From NCBI GenBank assembly GCA_041656295.1, contig JBBADV010000001.1, forward strand, positions 124,001 through 188,000: DNA of 64,000 bases, in the 5' to 3' direction. The first letter of the stretch is position 1, and every line of letters begins with the position of its first letter. This DNA is from Kiritimatiellales bacterium. GTDB taxonomy: Bacteria; Verrucomicrobiota; Kiritimatiellia; Kiritimatiellales; Tichowtungiaceae. Shown here piece after piece: positions 25,932-34,401 of this stretch. Under the pieces are notes generated by a model. That model had not been told where the DNA came from. It did no database searches and saw only the letters and a list, made by a program, of their open reading frames with translations. A program made the position numbers and the translations under genes.

Positions 25932-27902
25932 ATGATCCGGCTTTTAAACATTTGTAAAACGTATTACATGGGCGAAAACAATGTCGTTCGCGCATTGAAT
26001 AACGTTTCACTGAACATTGACCGCGGCGAATTTATTGCCATTATCGGAGCGTCCGGTTCCGGTAAATCTACATTAATGCATGCCATCGGACTGCTCGACA
26101 GACCGGACAGCGGGATCTATGAAATCAACGGCAGAAATGTGATGAAACTGTCGGACGTGGAAACCGCGCGGCTGCGCAACCGGACCATCGGTTTTATCTT
26201 CCAGCAGTTCAATCTGCTCAGCCGCATGAATGCATTGGAAAATGTCAACCTGCCTTTGCTCTATTCAGGCAATACTGCACGGTGGAAACGCGGACAGAAG
26301 ATGCTGGAGCGTGTCGGGCTCGGTAACCGGATGCACCACCGCCCCAATGAACTTTCCGGCGGACAGCAGCAGCGCGTGGCCATTGCGCGCGCGCTGGTGA
26401 ATACTCCGTCTATTATCCTCGCCGACGAGCCGACCGGAAATCTCGATTCGAAAAGCTCTAAAGATATTATGGCGCTTTTCCGTGCGCTGCACCGGCAGGG
26501 ACTCACCATCATTCTGGTCACGCACGATAACGACGTCGCCGGACATGCCGACCGGATCATCACCTTGCGTGATGGAGAAATTATTGAAGACCGCCGGAAT
26601 TTAAATCCCGTTATTCATTCCACCGAAGGAGAAGACGGGTTGACGCTGCTGCAGGACGATAAAAAACGCAATCCGCTTTCGCTGCTGTTTGAGAGCTCCG
26701 CGCTGGCAAGGCAAAGTCTGCGCGCATTATGGTATAATAAAGCACGTACCTTTCTTTCAGCACTTGGAATTATGATCGGGATTGCCGCGGTTATCGCCAT
26801 TGTTTCACTTACACTCGGGGCAAAACAATCCATGAGCGAGCAGTTCGCTCGGCTCGGTTCGAATATGTTAAGCATCCGTCCGGCGTCGCGCGTCAGCCAG
26901 GGGGTTCGTCTCTCTGCCGGAGAAATTTCGCGGCTTCAACTGGAAGATGTCCCGGCACTCGTTACGCGCATTCCATCTGTAAAGCGCGCCAGTGCCACGG
27001 TTTACGGCAGTGTACAGCTTCAGGCCGGATCAAAAAACTGGGCGACATCTGTTTACGGTGTATCGCCGGAATACGCACCGATGCGAGCAGATGAGCCGTC
27101 TCTCGGGCGTTACATCACCGCAGAAGATGTGAGCAAACGTTCCCGTATTGTAATTATTGGAATGACGCCGGCGCGCGAACTGTTCGGCGAAGGAGTGAAT
27201 CCTGTGGGACAAAAACTGCGCGTCAACCGTGCCTCCTATGAAATTGTCGGTGTACTGCCGGAAAAAGGTTCCAGCGGCTGGCGCGACGAAGACGATCACA
27301 TTAAAATTCCGGTCACCACCGCCATGTACCGTCTGCTCGGCAAACGTTATATCGACACCATTGATGCCGAAATTGACGATGCCGGAAATATTCCGCAGGC
27401 GCAGGACGAAATTATGGTGCTTCTTTCACAGCGTCACGGCCTCAATCCGGCTAAAAATCCGTTCAATATCCGTAATATGGCGGAAATACAGGAAATGCTG
27501 AGTTCGACCACGCGTCTCATGTCCGGGCTGCTCGGCAGTATCGCCGGAATTTCGCTTATCGTGGGCGGCATCGGCATCATGAATATCATGCTCGTATCCG
27601 TTACGGAACGGACGCGCGAAATCGGATTACGCAAAGCCATCGGCGCACGCCGGCAGGACATTCTGATGCAATTCCTTATCGAAGCGCTTGCCGTCAGCCT
27701 GCTGGGCGGATTTTCCGGTTTAATTATTGGTATCGGCGCCAGCCTCGGACTCGGGAAAGTAATGGCGTGGCCGATTTTAATCAGCGGGCTCTCCGCCGTT
27801 GTTGCCTTCGGATTTTCTATATTCATTGGCATCTTTTTTGGACTCTGGCCGGCGGTCAAAGCCTCCAAACTCGATCCAATCGAGGCATTGCGTTATGAAT
27901 AG
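25932..27902 (+). CDS. macB: MacB-like ABC transporter, ATPase-permease fusion
   Basis: The 656-residue protein has the ABC domain at 1-230 (Walker A GASGSGKST, signature LSGGQQQR, Walker B IILADEPTGNLD, H-loop VTHD). A MacB-type permease follows, with one helix at ~285 (LGIMIGIAAVIAIVSLTLGA), a periplasmic core, and three C-terminal helices plus the family end SKLDPIEALRYE. ATG directly follows the macA stop, so the genes are one operon. The pump would export macrolide-like compounds, peptides or lipoproteins by mechanotransmission; the true cargo is unknown. Confidence 0.93.
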   Translation: MIRLLNICKTYYMGENNVVRALNNVSLNIDRGEFIAIIGASGSGKSTLMHAIGLLDRPDSGIYEINGRNVMKLSDVETARLRNRTIGFIFQQFNLLSRMNALENVNLPLLYSGNTARWKRGQKMLERVGLGNRMHHRPNELSGGQQQRVAIARALVNTPSIILADEPTGNLDSKSSKDIMALFRALHRQGLTIILVTHDNDVAGHADRIITLRDGEIIEDRRNLNPVIHSTEGEDGLTLLQDDKKRNPLSLLFESSALARQSLRALWYNKARTFLSALGIMIGIAAVIAIVSLTLGAKQSMSEQFARLGSNMLSIRPASRVSQGVRLSAGEISRLQLEDVPALVTRIPSVKRASATVYGSVQLQAGSKNWATSVYGVSPEYAPMRADEPSLGRYITAEDVSKRSRIVIIGMTPARELFGEGVNPVGQKLRVNRASYEIVGVLPEKGSSGWRDEDDHIKIPVTTAMYRLLGKRYIDTIDAEIDDAGNIPQAQDEIMVLLSQRHGLNPAKNPFNIRNMAEIQEMLSSTTRLMSGLLGSIAGISLIVGGIGIMNIMLVSVTERTREIGLRKAIGARRQDILMQFLIEALAVSLLGGFSGLIIGIGASLGLGKVMAWPILISGLSAVVAFGFSIFIGIFFGLWPAVKASKLDPIEALRYE

Positions 27903-27940
27903 TCCGCTGTCGCATATTTAGAAGCGGTGTCCGGACGCGT

Positions 27941-29383
27941 TTATTGGCTCCGGATGGTTTCGTGCAGAAAATCTGCAACAACATCATGGCCTTCAGGTGT
28001 CCAGTGCTGGTCATACGTGTAATAGGTGCGGACACCGGCGCGGGTTTGCTGCCGCAGCGGTTCGGTGAGGCTGATGAATTGAACTTCGTTTGCCTGACAG
28101 AGATCGCGAAATATTTTTTCCCGTACAGCAGTACCGGCAATGAGTGCATCCATGAATTCCGGCGCCGGCGGCAGATCGTTCAGCCGTGTTCTCAGAAATG
28201 CGCGTACCTGTCCTGCCGGAACCTGTGCGGCAATGTCATGAATCAGGATGTGCGGTTTGTCCGGTGCGTAAAGGACGACCAGTTGAATATCATTTGCACG
28301 GCAAACGTCGATCGCCTCCTGGAGCAGACGGATGGATTCGCGGCAGGCTTTTGTGGCGTTGAACGATTCGGCAGTAATGTAGTGCTGTTCAAGCCGTTTG
28401 ACGTCAAACGCATACCCGTATGCGCCGCCGTCGGGCAGGCGGAACGGCAGCCATGCCACCGGATACATACTGTGCGACGGATTATTAATCTCCGGATCAT
28501 TCCTGAAGCGGTTTTTACCGGACGGGCCGAGATGTTTTATGAGATAATTTTTTAACAGCGTGCGCAGCGGCGACGTTTTAAACGGATTCGAACGGGCTTT
28601 TTTTGAGTCTTCGACTGCCGAGATTTTTTCCTGCCGGAAATTTGAATCGCGGAAATCGTTGCCTTCATAAAGCATGTAGAGTGCAACGCCGGGTTTGAGC
28701 GCCGTGCCGAATTTTTCCAGCGTGTCGAGATAGGTGAGCGGGCTGCCGCCGGACATACCGAGGTTATAAATTTTTACTCCGCGCATTTGCGCCAGTTTCG
28801 GCACCCAGCCGTCGAAATCCGAAACGCTGGAGCCTTCGGCGAACGAATCGCCGAGCACAATCCAGTCATATGTTTCAGCTTGAACCGGATTGCGGAAGCC
28901 GTTGCTGTCGACGCTCAGCGTAAATTCCACCGGCGGATATCCGGGCGTTGCGTTCGGATAGCAGAATGCAAATTCTGGAAAATCATGAAACACGCCGGTG
29001 AATACCTGATTCGGCGTGCGGTGATATGATGTTGCGGTGCCGACGTACGCCGCCGCACGGTGTTTTCCAATCGTGCGCAGCGCCGCGTCGGCGATCATGA
29101 TGGCGATGATAATCGAGAGTGTTGCTGACGCAGCTTTAAACCGCTCAATCCGGCGCGCGCGCGGATCGGCGACTTTCTTTTTCCACATTGCGCGGAGAAT
29201 CATCAATAACACCGGAGTGAACATGAGCAGGGAGATCGTTTTGCTGAGCGTATAACGTCCAAGCAGAATCGGGCGCTGTTGTGCGACGTAATATGCCAGA
29301 TCGCTTTGAACACCCCACATCGCGGCGAGCGCCATAAGAATCAAAGCCGTCAGAATAACCCGGCCGGCGGTGGCTTTTTTCAT
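27941..29383 (-). CDS. Membrane-anchored SGNH/GDSL hydrolase-like protein of the carbamoyltransferase cassette
   Basis: The 480-residue protein has membrane segments near 10-30, 45-65 and 85-105, followed by an SGNH-like domain: WIVLGDSFAEGSS (block I Ser), GMSGGSP, LYEGNDFRD, and the C-terminal YDQHWTPEGHDVV holding the Asp-x-x-His pair. Related proteins occur with O-acyltransfer or deacylation of surface glycans and natural products. It is the last gene of a same-strand unit with DUF5989, SxtJ and carbamoyltransferase genes, so it probably works on the same carbamoylated product. The product is unknown. Confidence 0.78.
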   Translation of the reverse strand: MKKATAGRVILTALILMALAAMWGVQSDLAYYVAQQRPILLGRYTLSKTISLLMFTPVLLMILRAMWKKKVADPRARRIERFKAASATLSIIIAIMIADAALRTIGKHRAAAYVGTATSYHRTPNQVFTGVFHDFPEFAFCYPNATPGYPPVEFTLSVDSNGFRNPVQAETYDWIVLGDSFAEGSSVSDFDGWVPKLAQMRGVKIYNLGMSGGSPLTYLDTLEKFGTALKPGVALYMLYEGNDFRDSNFRQEKISAVEDSKKARSNPFKTSPLRTLLKNYLIKHLGPSGKNRFRNDPEINNPSHSMYPVAWLPFRLPDGGAYGYAFDVKRLEQHYITAESFNATKACRESIRLLQEAIDVCRANDIQLVVLYAPDKPHILIHDIAAQVPAGQVRAFLRTRLNDLPPAPEFMDALIAGTAVREKIFRDLCQANEVQFISLTEPLRQQTRAGVRTYYTYDQHWTPEGHDVVADFLHETIRSQ

Positions 29384-29393
29384 GTAAAACTCC

Positions 29394-29588
29394 TTAAAAG
29401 AGCGGATAGATAAACGGCGCGACAGCCGAGCTGCTGAGCAGAACGAGCAGACCGAGCCCGAGCAGAATCAGTAAAACCGGCAGCAGCCACCATTTTTTGT
29501 TATGCTTGAGAAAGTCAAAAAACTCGCTGATGAGTGACGTGCGTTTTTCCTGTGAAAGCTGTTTAAAATCTTCGGGTTCCTGAGTCAT
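29394..29588 (-). CDS. DUF5989-type small membrane protein
   Basis: The 64-residue protein has a charged N-terminal half (KQLSQEKRTSLISEFFDFLK) and one hydrophobic helix (WWLLPVLLILLGLGLLVLL). Its size and position next to SxtJ and a NodU-type carbamoyltransferase match a small family repeatedly found in this cassette. Biochemical function is unknown; it may hold the complex at the membrane. Confidence 0.72.
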   Translation of the reverse strand: MTQEPEDFKQLSQEKRTSLISEFFDFLKHNKKWWLLPVLLILLGLGLLVLLSSSAVAPFIYPLF

Positions 29589-29600
29589 TTGCGCGGCTCC

Positions 29601-30020
29601 TTAGAATTGATTAAAATACTGTTTTAATGAACGTTTTTGCGCATACGGCACCCAATAACTGGCGGCGCTTGCATCATATTTCCGGTGCAGCGGATCGCGG
29701 CGCAGCAGTTTAAAAACCAGTCCGGTTCCGGTGATGACCACATAATAAAAGATTCCCATGACGATGTGACTGATCACCCAGCCGATTGGAAACGCAACCA
29801 CAATCAGCGCAATGTAAACCGGCCTGATAAGTTTGACGGAAATCCGGCTGAGCAGGTAAATGACAACACCGGTGATGCAAAAACCGACAAATACACTTAC
29901 GGACATTCCGGCGATCCACATAAAAAAGAGTCCAAGAATGTTCAGCATGCACAGTGTAACTTCACCGAATTCGCGAAGCTGTTTATCTGATGGTTTAAGG
30001 TTTAAAGAAACAAGTGCCAT
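29601..30020 (-). CDS. SxtJ-family membrane protein
   Basis: The 139-residue protein has about three hydrophobic helices (CMLNILGLFFMWIAGMSVSV, FCITGVVIYLLSRI, YIALIVVAFPIGWVISHIV) and a C-terminal motif (RRDPLHRKYDASAASYWVPY) characteristic of SxtJ-like proteins. SxtJ is named from saxitoxin clusters, where it accompanies the SxtI carbamoyltransferase. Its role is not established. It starts 3 bp after the carbamoyltransferase stop. Confidence 0.78.
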   Translation of the reverse strand: MALVSLNLKPSDKQLREFGEVTLCMLNILGLFFMWIAGMSVSVFVGFCITGVVIYLLSRISVKLIRPVYIALIVVAFPIGWVISHIVMGIFYYVVITGTGLVFKLLRRDPLHRKYDASAASYWVPYAQKRSLKQYFNQF

Positions 30021-30023
30021 GAT

Positions 30024-31874
30024 TTAATCCAGTTCAAATTTTGCGATATATTTTTCAATGTCCTGCTGACTTATTTCCGGCTGCCGGTCTTTATGCAGCA
30101 CAAAATTTTCGACCACGAGCACGTCCATGTGCGTTGAAAGGAAACAGCGGTATGCGTCTTCCGGCGTGCAGACGATCGGTTCGCCGCGAATATTAAAGCT
30201 GGTGTTAATGACGAGCGGGCAGCCGGTTTTCTGATTCAGTCTGTCGAGCAGTTTATGATAACGGCCGTGGCGGTTTGCATCGACCGTTTGAACGCGGGCA
30301 GAATAGTCCACATGCGTAACGCCGGGGATTTCGCTGCGTTTTACTTTCAGCAGATCGATGCCGGTGAGATTGTCAGTGGATGCATTTTGTGCGGTGCGTT
30401 TATTTTCCTGTACCGGTGAAACGAGCAGCATGTACGGACTCTCAACACGCGGATCGAGATCAAAATATTCACTGGCGCTTTCGCGCAGAACGCTCGGCGC
30501 AAACGGCCGGAACGATTCGCGGAATTTGATTTTCAGATTCATTTTTGACTGCATTTCATCACTGCGTGCGTCGCCGATAATACTGCGGCTGCCAAGTGCG
30601 CGCGGCCCGAATTCCATGCGCCCCTGAAACCAGCCGATTACTTTGCTGCTGTTAATTTCATGAGTCACCGCCTCAACGAGCTCTGTTTCATCGGAGAAAA
30701 AGTCGTACACCGCGCCGGTGGAATCAAAAAACGCTTGGATTTCTCTTTCGGTGAATTGCGGGCCGAGCAGTGAGCCGGATTGAAGATCATTTGTATCATC
30801 AGCGGTACGCGGATTATTCAGCAGTTGATACTGTACAAACAACGCCGCGCCGAGCGCGCCGCCGGCGTCACCCGCCGCCGGTTGAATCCAGATATTTTCA
30901 AACGGGCCGTCGCGTAGAATTTTTCCATTCCCGACGCAGTTGAGCGCCACGCCGCCGGCGAGCACCAGATTTTTCAGACCGGTTTTCTCATAAGCGAAGC
31001 GGGCAATTTTCAGCATGATCTCTTCGGTGACCGCCTGAATTGACGCCGCGATATCCATTTCATGCTGCGTTACCGGTGTCTCCGGCGTGCGGCGCGGTTT
31101 ACCGAACAGCTGCTCAAATTTTTTACTGATCATTACGTCGCTGTAACAATAGGCAAAATAATCCATATTCAGCCGGAACGAGCCGTCGTCTTTCAAGTCG
31201 AGCAGATGGTTGCGAATCAGATCGCGATAGACTGGTTTGCCGTACGGCGCGAGTCCCATCAGTTTGTATTCGCCGGAATTCACTTTAAAGCCGGTGTAGT
31301 AGGTGAATGCCGAATAGAGCAGGCCGAGCGAGTGGGGGAAGCGCAGTTCGTAAAGCAGGTTAATTTTATTGCCGTGTCCGGTGCCGATGCTGGCAGTAGT
31401 CCATTCGCCGACGCCGTCGAGCGTGACGATCGCGGCTTCATGATACGGACCGGGAAAAAATGCACTTGCGGCGTGCGATTCATGATGTTCGGTAAAAATA
31501 TACCGGCCGGAAAATTTGTCCCCAAGTGCCTGATCGATTTCGCGCGGGATGTGCAGCTTTTCATTCAGCCACGCCGGGATTCCCATTAAAAACTGTTTAA
31601 ATCCGCGCGGTGCGTATGCAATCCATGTTTCAAGCAGGCGGTCAAATTTTTGAAACGGTTTTTCATAAAACACCACATAATCGAGATCGGCGGCGGAAAT
31701 TCCGGCTTCCTTTAAACAGTACTCAATGGCATGCACCGGCATGCGAGCGTCGTGTTTTTTGCGCGTAAAACGTTCTTCCTGCGCCGCCGCAATAATTTTT
31801 CCGTCCCGGATCAGCGCCGCCGCGCTGTCATGATAAAGTCCGGAAAGCCCTAGAATCGTAACAGAATCAGCCAT
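30024..31874 (-). CDS. NodU/CmcH-family carbamoyltransferase
   Basis: The 616-residue protein has an N-terminal Kae1-like domain (ILGLSGLYHDSAAALIRDGK, metal/nucleotide residues in HHESHAASAFF, GGVALNCVGNG) and a C-terminal YrdC-like lobe (GRMEFGPRALGSRSIIGDAR, INTSFNIRGEPIVCTPEDA). It transfers carbamoyl from carbamoyl phosphate via carbamoyl-adenylate to a hydroxyl of a sugar or natural product. Length is normal and motifs are intact. It heads the four-gene cassette and is followed downstream by SxtJ, DUF5989 and the SGNH-type protein. Confidence 0.93.
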   Translation of the reverse strand: MADSVTILGLSGLYHDSAAALIRDGKIIAAAQEERFTRKKHDARMPVHAIEYCLKEAGISAADLDYVVFYEKPFQKFDRLLETWIAYAPRGFKQFLMGIPAWLNEKLHIPREIDQALGDKFSGRYIFTEHHESHAASAFFPGPYHEAAIVTLDGVGEWTTASIGTGHGNKINLLYELRFPHSLGLLYSAFTYYTGFKVNSGEYKLMGLAPYGKPVYRDLIRNHLLDLKDDGSFRLNMDYFAYCYSDVMISKKFEQLFGKPRRTPETPVTQHEMDIAASIQAVTEEIMLKIARFAYEKTGLKNLVLAGGVALNCVGNGKILRDGPFENIWIQPAAGDAGGALGAALFVQYQLLNNPRTADDTNDLQSGSLLGPQFTEREIQAFFDSTGAVYDFFSDETELVEAVTHEINSSKVIGWFQGRMEFGPRALGSRSIIGDARSDEMQSKMNLKIKFRESFRPFAPSVLRESASEYFDLDPRVESPYMLLVSPVQENKRTAQNASTDNLTGIDLLKVKRSEIPGVTHVDYSARVQTVDANRHGRYHKLLDRLNQKTGCPLVINTSFNIRGEPIVCTPEDAYRCFLSTHMDVLVVENFVLHKDRQPEISQQDIEKYIAKFELD

Positions 31875-32020
31875 TTAAAATTCCTTAACATTTTACGCAC
31901 CATGCCAAAGCACACTTTTTAAGTCAAGGAGGGCCGGGAAGATAAAAATTTTTCGCAGATGAACAGAATCTGCGTTCATCTGATTTTTACGGGCGGCGGA
32001 TTTTATTTTTGGTGTTTCAT

Positions 32021-32042
32021 GTGCAGACAGGCATGTCTGCAC
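32021..32042. repeat. Small hairpin GTGCAGACA/TGTCTGCAC
   Basis: A 9-bp perfect stem with a 4-nt loop (GGCA) between the divergent carbamoyltransferase and kinase-like genes. It belongs to the window's family of short-loop hairpins. Confidence 0.65.
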
Positions 32043-32117
32043 CGTAAATATCCTTGTTCTATGACAGAAATCACTTAAAAACGGGGTTACTTTGTGGCAA
32101 ATTCTCATTCGAATAAA

Positions 32118-32789
32118 ATGCGCACACTTTCGAAAATAGAATATGAAGAGCTGCTGAGACAGTCTGAAATTATTGAACAGGACGGTTACGGCGTGAAAGT
32201 TATTCGCATGCCGGACGGGAATTTTCTGAAGACATTCTGGCTGCGTCGTGTATTTACATCGCGCCGTATTTTCCCTGAATGGCTGCGTTTTAAACAGAAT
32301 GCCGCCGGATTACACCGGCGGAAAATTCCTACTGTGACCGTGCTTGAGACACTGCGCATACCTCATTTAAACCGTACCGCTGTGATTTATATTCCGCTGG
32401 AAGGGCAGACCATCCGGCAGCTGGCTGCCGCCGGAGGAATCTCCGGCGGATTAATTTTCCGGCTGGGAAAATTTATTGCGGAGCTGCACCGGCAAGGCAT
32501 CTATTTCCGTTCATTGCACTTCGGGAATGTACTGCTGTGTCCGGATGGAAATTTCGGGCTGATTGATATTTCAAACATGAAAACTATTCCGTGGGCGTTA
32601 GGGTTTACCGCACGCCGCCGGAATTTCGTTAATCTGTTCCGTTATTCACAGGATTTGGAAGTTTTGCACCGCACCGGAATTCAGAATTTTATCGATGGTT
32701 ATTTGAACGGCGCCGGCAAACGTTTTTCCGGCAGCGTGAACAGCGCATTGACTGAATTTAAGCCATCGGGGAAATTCCAGGCCGGATGA
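32118..32789 (+). CDS. LPS-kinase-fold protein with degenerate catalytic loop
   Basis: From ATG 32118 it has 223 residues; a GTG at 32094 would add eight. The fold resembles WaaP/Kdo-kinase-type small kinases (GNFLKTFWLRR for the Lys strand; a late GLIDISNM for the DFG-like Asp). At the catalytic loop GIYFRSLHFGNVLL, the expected His-Arg-Asp is Phe130-Arg131-Ser132, so the catalytic Asp is absent. It may be an inactive kinase or use another residue. It is convergent with the tandem kinase gene and shares its terminator. Confidence 0.72.
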   Translation: MRTLSKIEYEELLRQSEIIEQDGYGVKVIRMPDGNFLKTFWLRRVFTSRRIFPEWLRFKQNAAGLHRRKIPTVTVLETLRIPHLNRTAVIYIPLEGQTIRQLAAAGGISGGLIFRLGKFIAELHRQGIYFRSLHFGNVLLCPDGNFGLIDISNMKTIPWALGFTARRRNFVNLFRYSQDLEVLHRTGIQNFIDGYLNGAGKRFSGSVNSALTEFKPSGKFQAG

Positions 32790-32827
32790 CAGGGTTCATA
32801 GGATTTTTTTATCCCGATATCCTGTCA
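32787..32827. terminator. Bidirectional terminator between convergent kinase-like genes
   Basis: TGACAGG...CCTGTCA forms the outer stem and GGAT/ATCC an inner stem around a T-run, with T and A runs on both sides. The first TGA is the stop codon of the plus-strand gene. Confidence 0.65.
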
Positions 32828-32831
32828 AAAA

Positions 32832-34241
32832 TTATTCCGGCAGGTTTGCATCCAGCCAGCGGTATAACGAACTTTCCGGCGGCCAGTTTTGCAAGAACCG
32901 TACACGATCCTGCGCCCATTTCTTTTTATACATGAAGCCGGAGCGGTGCCACTTCATTACATCCAGATCAATCAAAAAAAGTTTTTCAGCATTCCAGATC
33001 AGATTGGTGGCTTTCATGTCGCCGTGACTGATTTTCTCTGTATGCAGTGTATCAAACAGATTCAGCAGAGCCGCTTTCAGTTCCGATGCCGGTTCCTGCT
33101 GCGGATCTAAAGTTTCTTGCAGTGTTTTGCCGGCGCAAAACTCATTAATAATCCACGCGTGTCGCCGGAAAATCCAAAACCGTTCTTCAATCAGAGCCAC
33201 CGGCGCCGGTGTGTTTAAACTTTCGAGCTGCAAAAGCTGTCCTGCTTTCCACGCATTCCACGCGCGGCTTGGACGCCAGAAACGCAGAAAAGCGTGCCGC
33301 CGGTTTTTTAGATTATACCGTTTAATCACGAGTTGTTGCCCGACGCAGTCAAACTGCGCAACCGTACTGCTGCCGCCGGTCTTTAACCGGAATCCGTTTT
33401 CAATAAATTCGTCCGGGTTTTTTAAAACAGGTTGTAATATTCCTGAAGCGTCGCGGCGGGTTGAAGTGAATTTGAAAAATGTTTTTTGAACAGAATATCC
33501 CGCAGAACTCCGGAAACTTTTTTTTATATGTTTTTCATATAAATTCCGGCGCAAGATTTTTGCAGTATGCCAGACTTTTTCGGGTGAAAGACGAATGGAC
33601 GGATTTTCCTGCAGATAACTTTCCATTACCTTCTGATGGGCTTCGCTCCAGGCGGCAGACAGTAAAAAAAGAAGCGACGAAAGATTCGCAATGGCTTTTT
33701 GATTGTGCGCAGGTTTTCGTAAAAATGTGGTTTTTACTGCATCACCATCAATCATCCAGAGATGTTCTCCGTTCGAGAGGAAATTGCCAGTGTGTAAATC
33801 GCCGTGAATAATTCCGGCATTGTGCATTTTTCCGGTCAGTCGTGCAGCTTCTGATGCAAACCATACTTTTCCGTTTTTGTCCGATATTTGAATTTTTTTA
33901 CGGAGTGTTTCGGATTGTTCGAGAAATTTGATGATCAGCACTTTCCCGCCGGAAGCGAGATCGATGCACCCTTTAATTTCCGGCGTTGGAATTCCGGCAT
34001 TTTTGAGCAGGATAAGTCCGCGTAATTCGCGCCGGCAATGTATTCTGCCGCGCTTTGAAATGAAGAGTTTCACCAGGACAGTTTCACCGTTCACAGTGGC
34101 TTTCCCTGTAATCCGTTTTTTAGGCAGAATACGAAACGGCTGAAGAAATTGAATGACTTCGCCGGTTTTGGTCGTGATCGAAAACTCCGGAGGAACAGCA
34201 CGTCCGGCGCGCCGCAGCTCAACTGTGCTGATTTCTCTCAT
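32832..34241 (-). CDS. Tandem LPS/Kdo-kinase-like protein with two kinase domains
   Basis: The 469-residue protein has two consecutive kinase folds. Domain 1 (~40-215) has ETVLVKLFISKRGRI, catalytic HGDLHTGNFL and IDGD. Domain 2 (~265-469) has QQLVIKRYNLKNRRH, HGDMKATNLI and LIDLD. Both loops keep His-Gly-Asp, so both could be active. Single-domain relatives phosphorylate heptose or Kdo in the LPS core; a two-domain protein may add phosphate at two sites. It lies in the core-LPS gene neighbourhood, divergent from waaG. Confidence 0.82.
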   Translation of the reverse strand: MREISTVELRRAGRAVPPEFSITTKTGEVIQFLQPFRILPKKRITGKATVNGETVLVKLFISKRGRIHCRRELRGLILLKNAGIPTPEIKGCIDLASGGKVLIIKFLEQSETLRKKIQISDKNGKVWFASEAARLTGKMHNAGIIHGDLHTGNFLSNGEHLWMIDGDAVKTTFLRKPAHNQKAIANLSSLLFLLSAAWSEAHQKVMESYLQENPSIRLSPEKVWHTAKILRRNLYEKHIKKSFRSSAGYSVQKTFFKFTSTRRDASGILQPVLKNPDEFIENGFRLKTGGSSTVAQFDCVGQQLVIKRYNLKNRRHAFLRFWRPSRAWNAWKAGQLLQLESLNTPAPVALIEERFWIFRRHAWIINEFCAGKTLQETLDPQQEPASELKAALLNLFDTLHTEKISHGDMKATNLIWNAEKLFLIDLDVMKWHRSGFMYKKKWAQDRVRFLQNWPPESSLYRWLDANLPE

Positions 34242-34354
34242 TTATAGACCGGTTTCTTCACCGCGAATGAACGCGGATTTTCGCGAATAAAAGTTTCTAA
34301 TATGCAACGTTTCTAATGTGACTGCCAATTAATTAATAATTTTGTAGATATTAA

Positions 34355-34392
34355 ACTCTAAACTTTGAACTTTGAACTCTGAACTGTATAAA
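34355..34392. repeat. Degenerate AAACTYTGAACTY repeats upstream of waaG
   Basis: The phrase CTAAACTTTGAACTTTGAA and its neighbours form about five 7-bp units ending 10 bp before the waaG ATG. The same style of repeat occurs at 60985-61020. Confidence 0.65.
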
Positions 34393-34401
34393 AACGTATA
34401 A

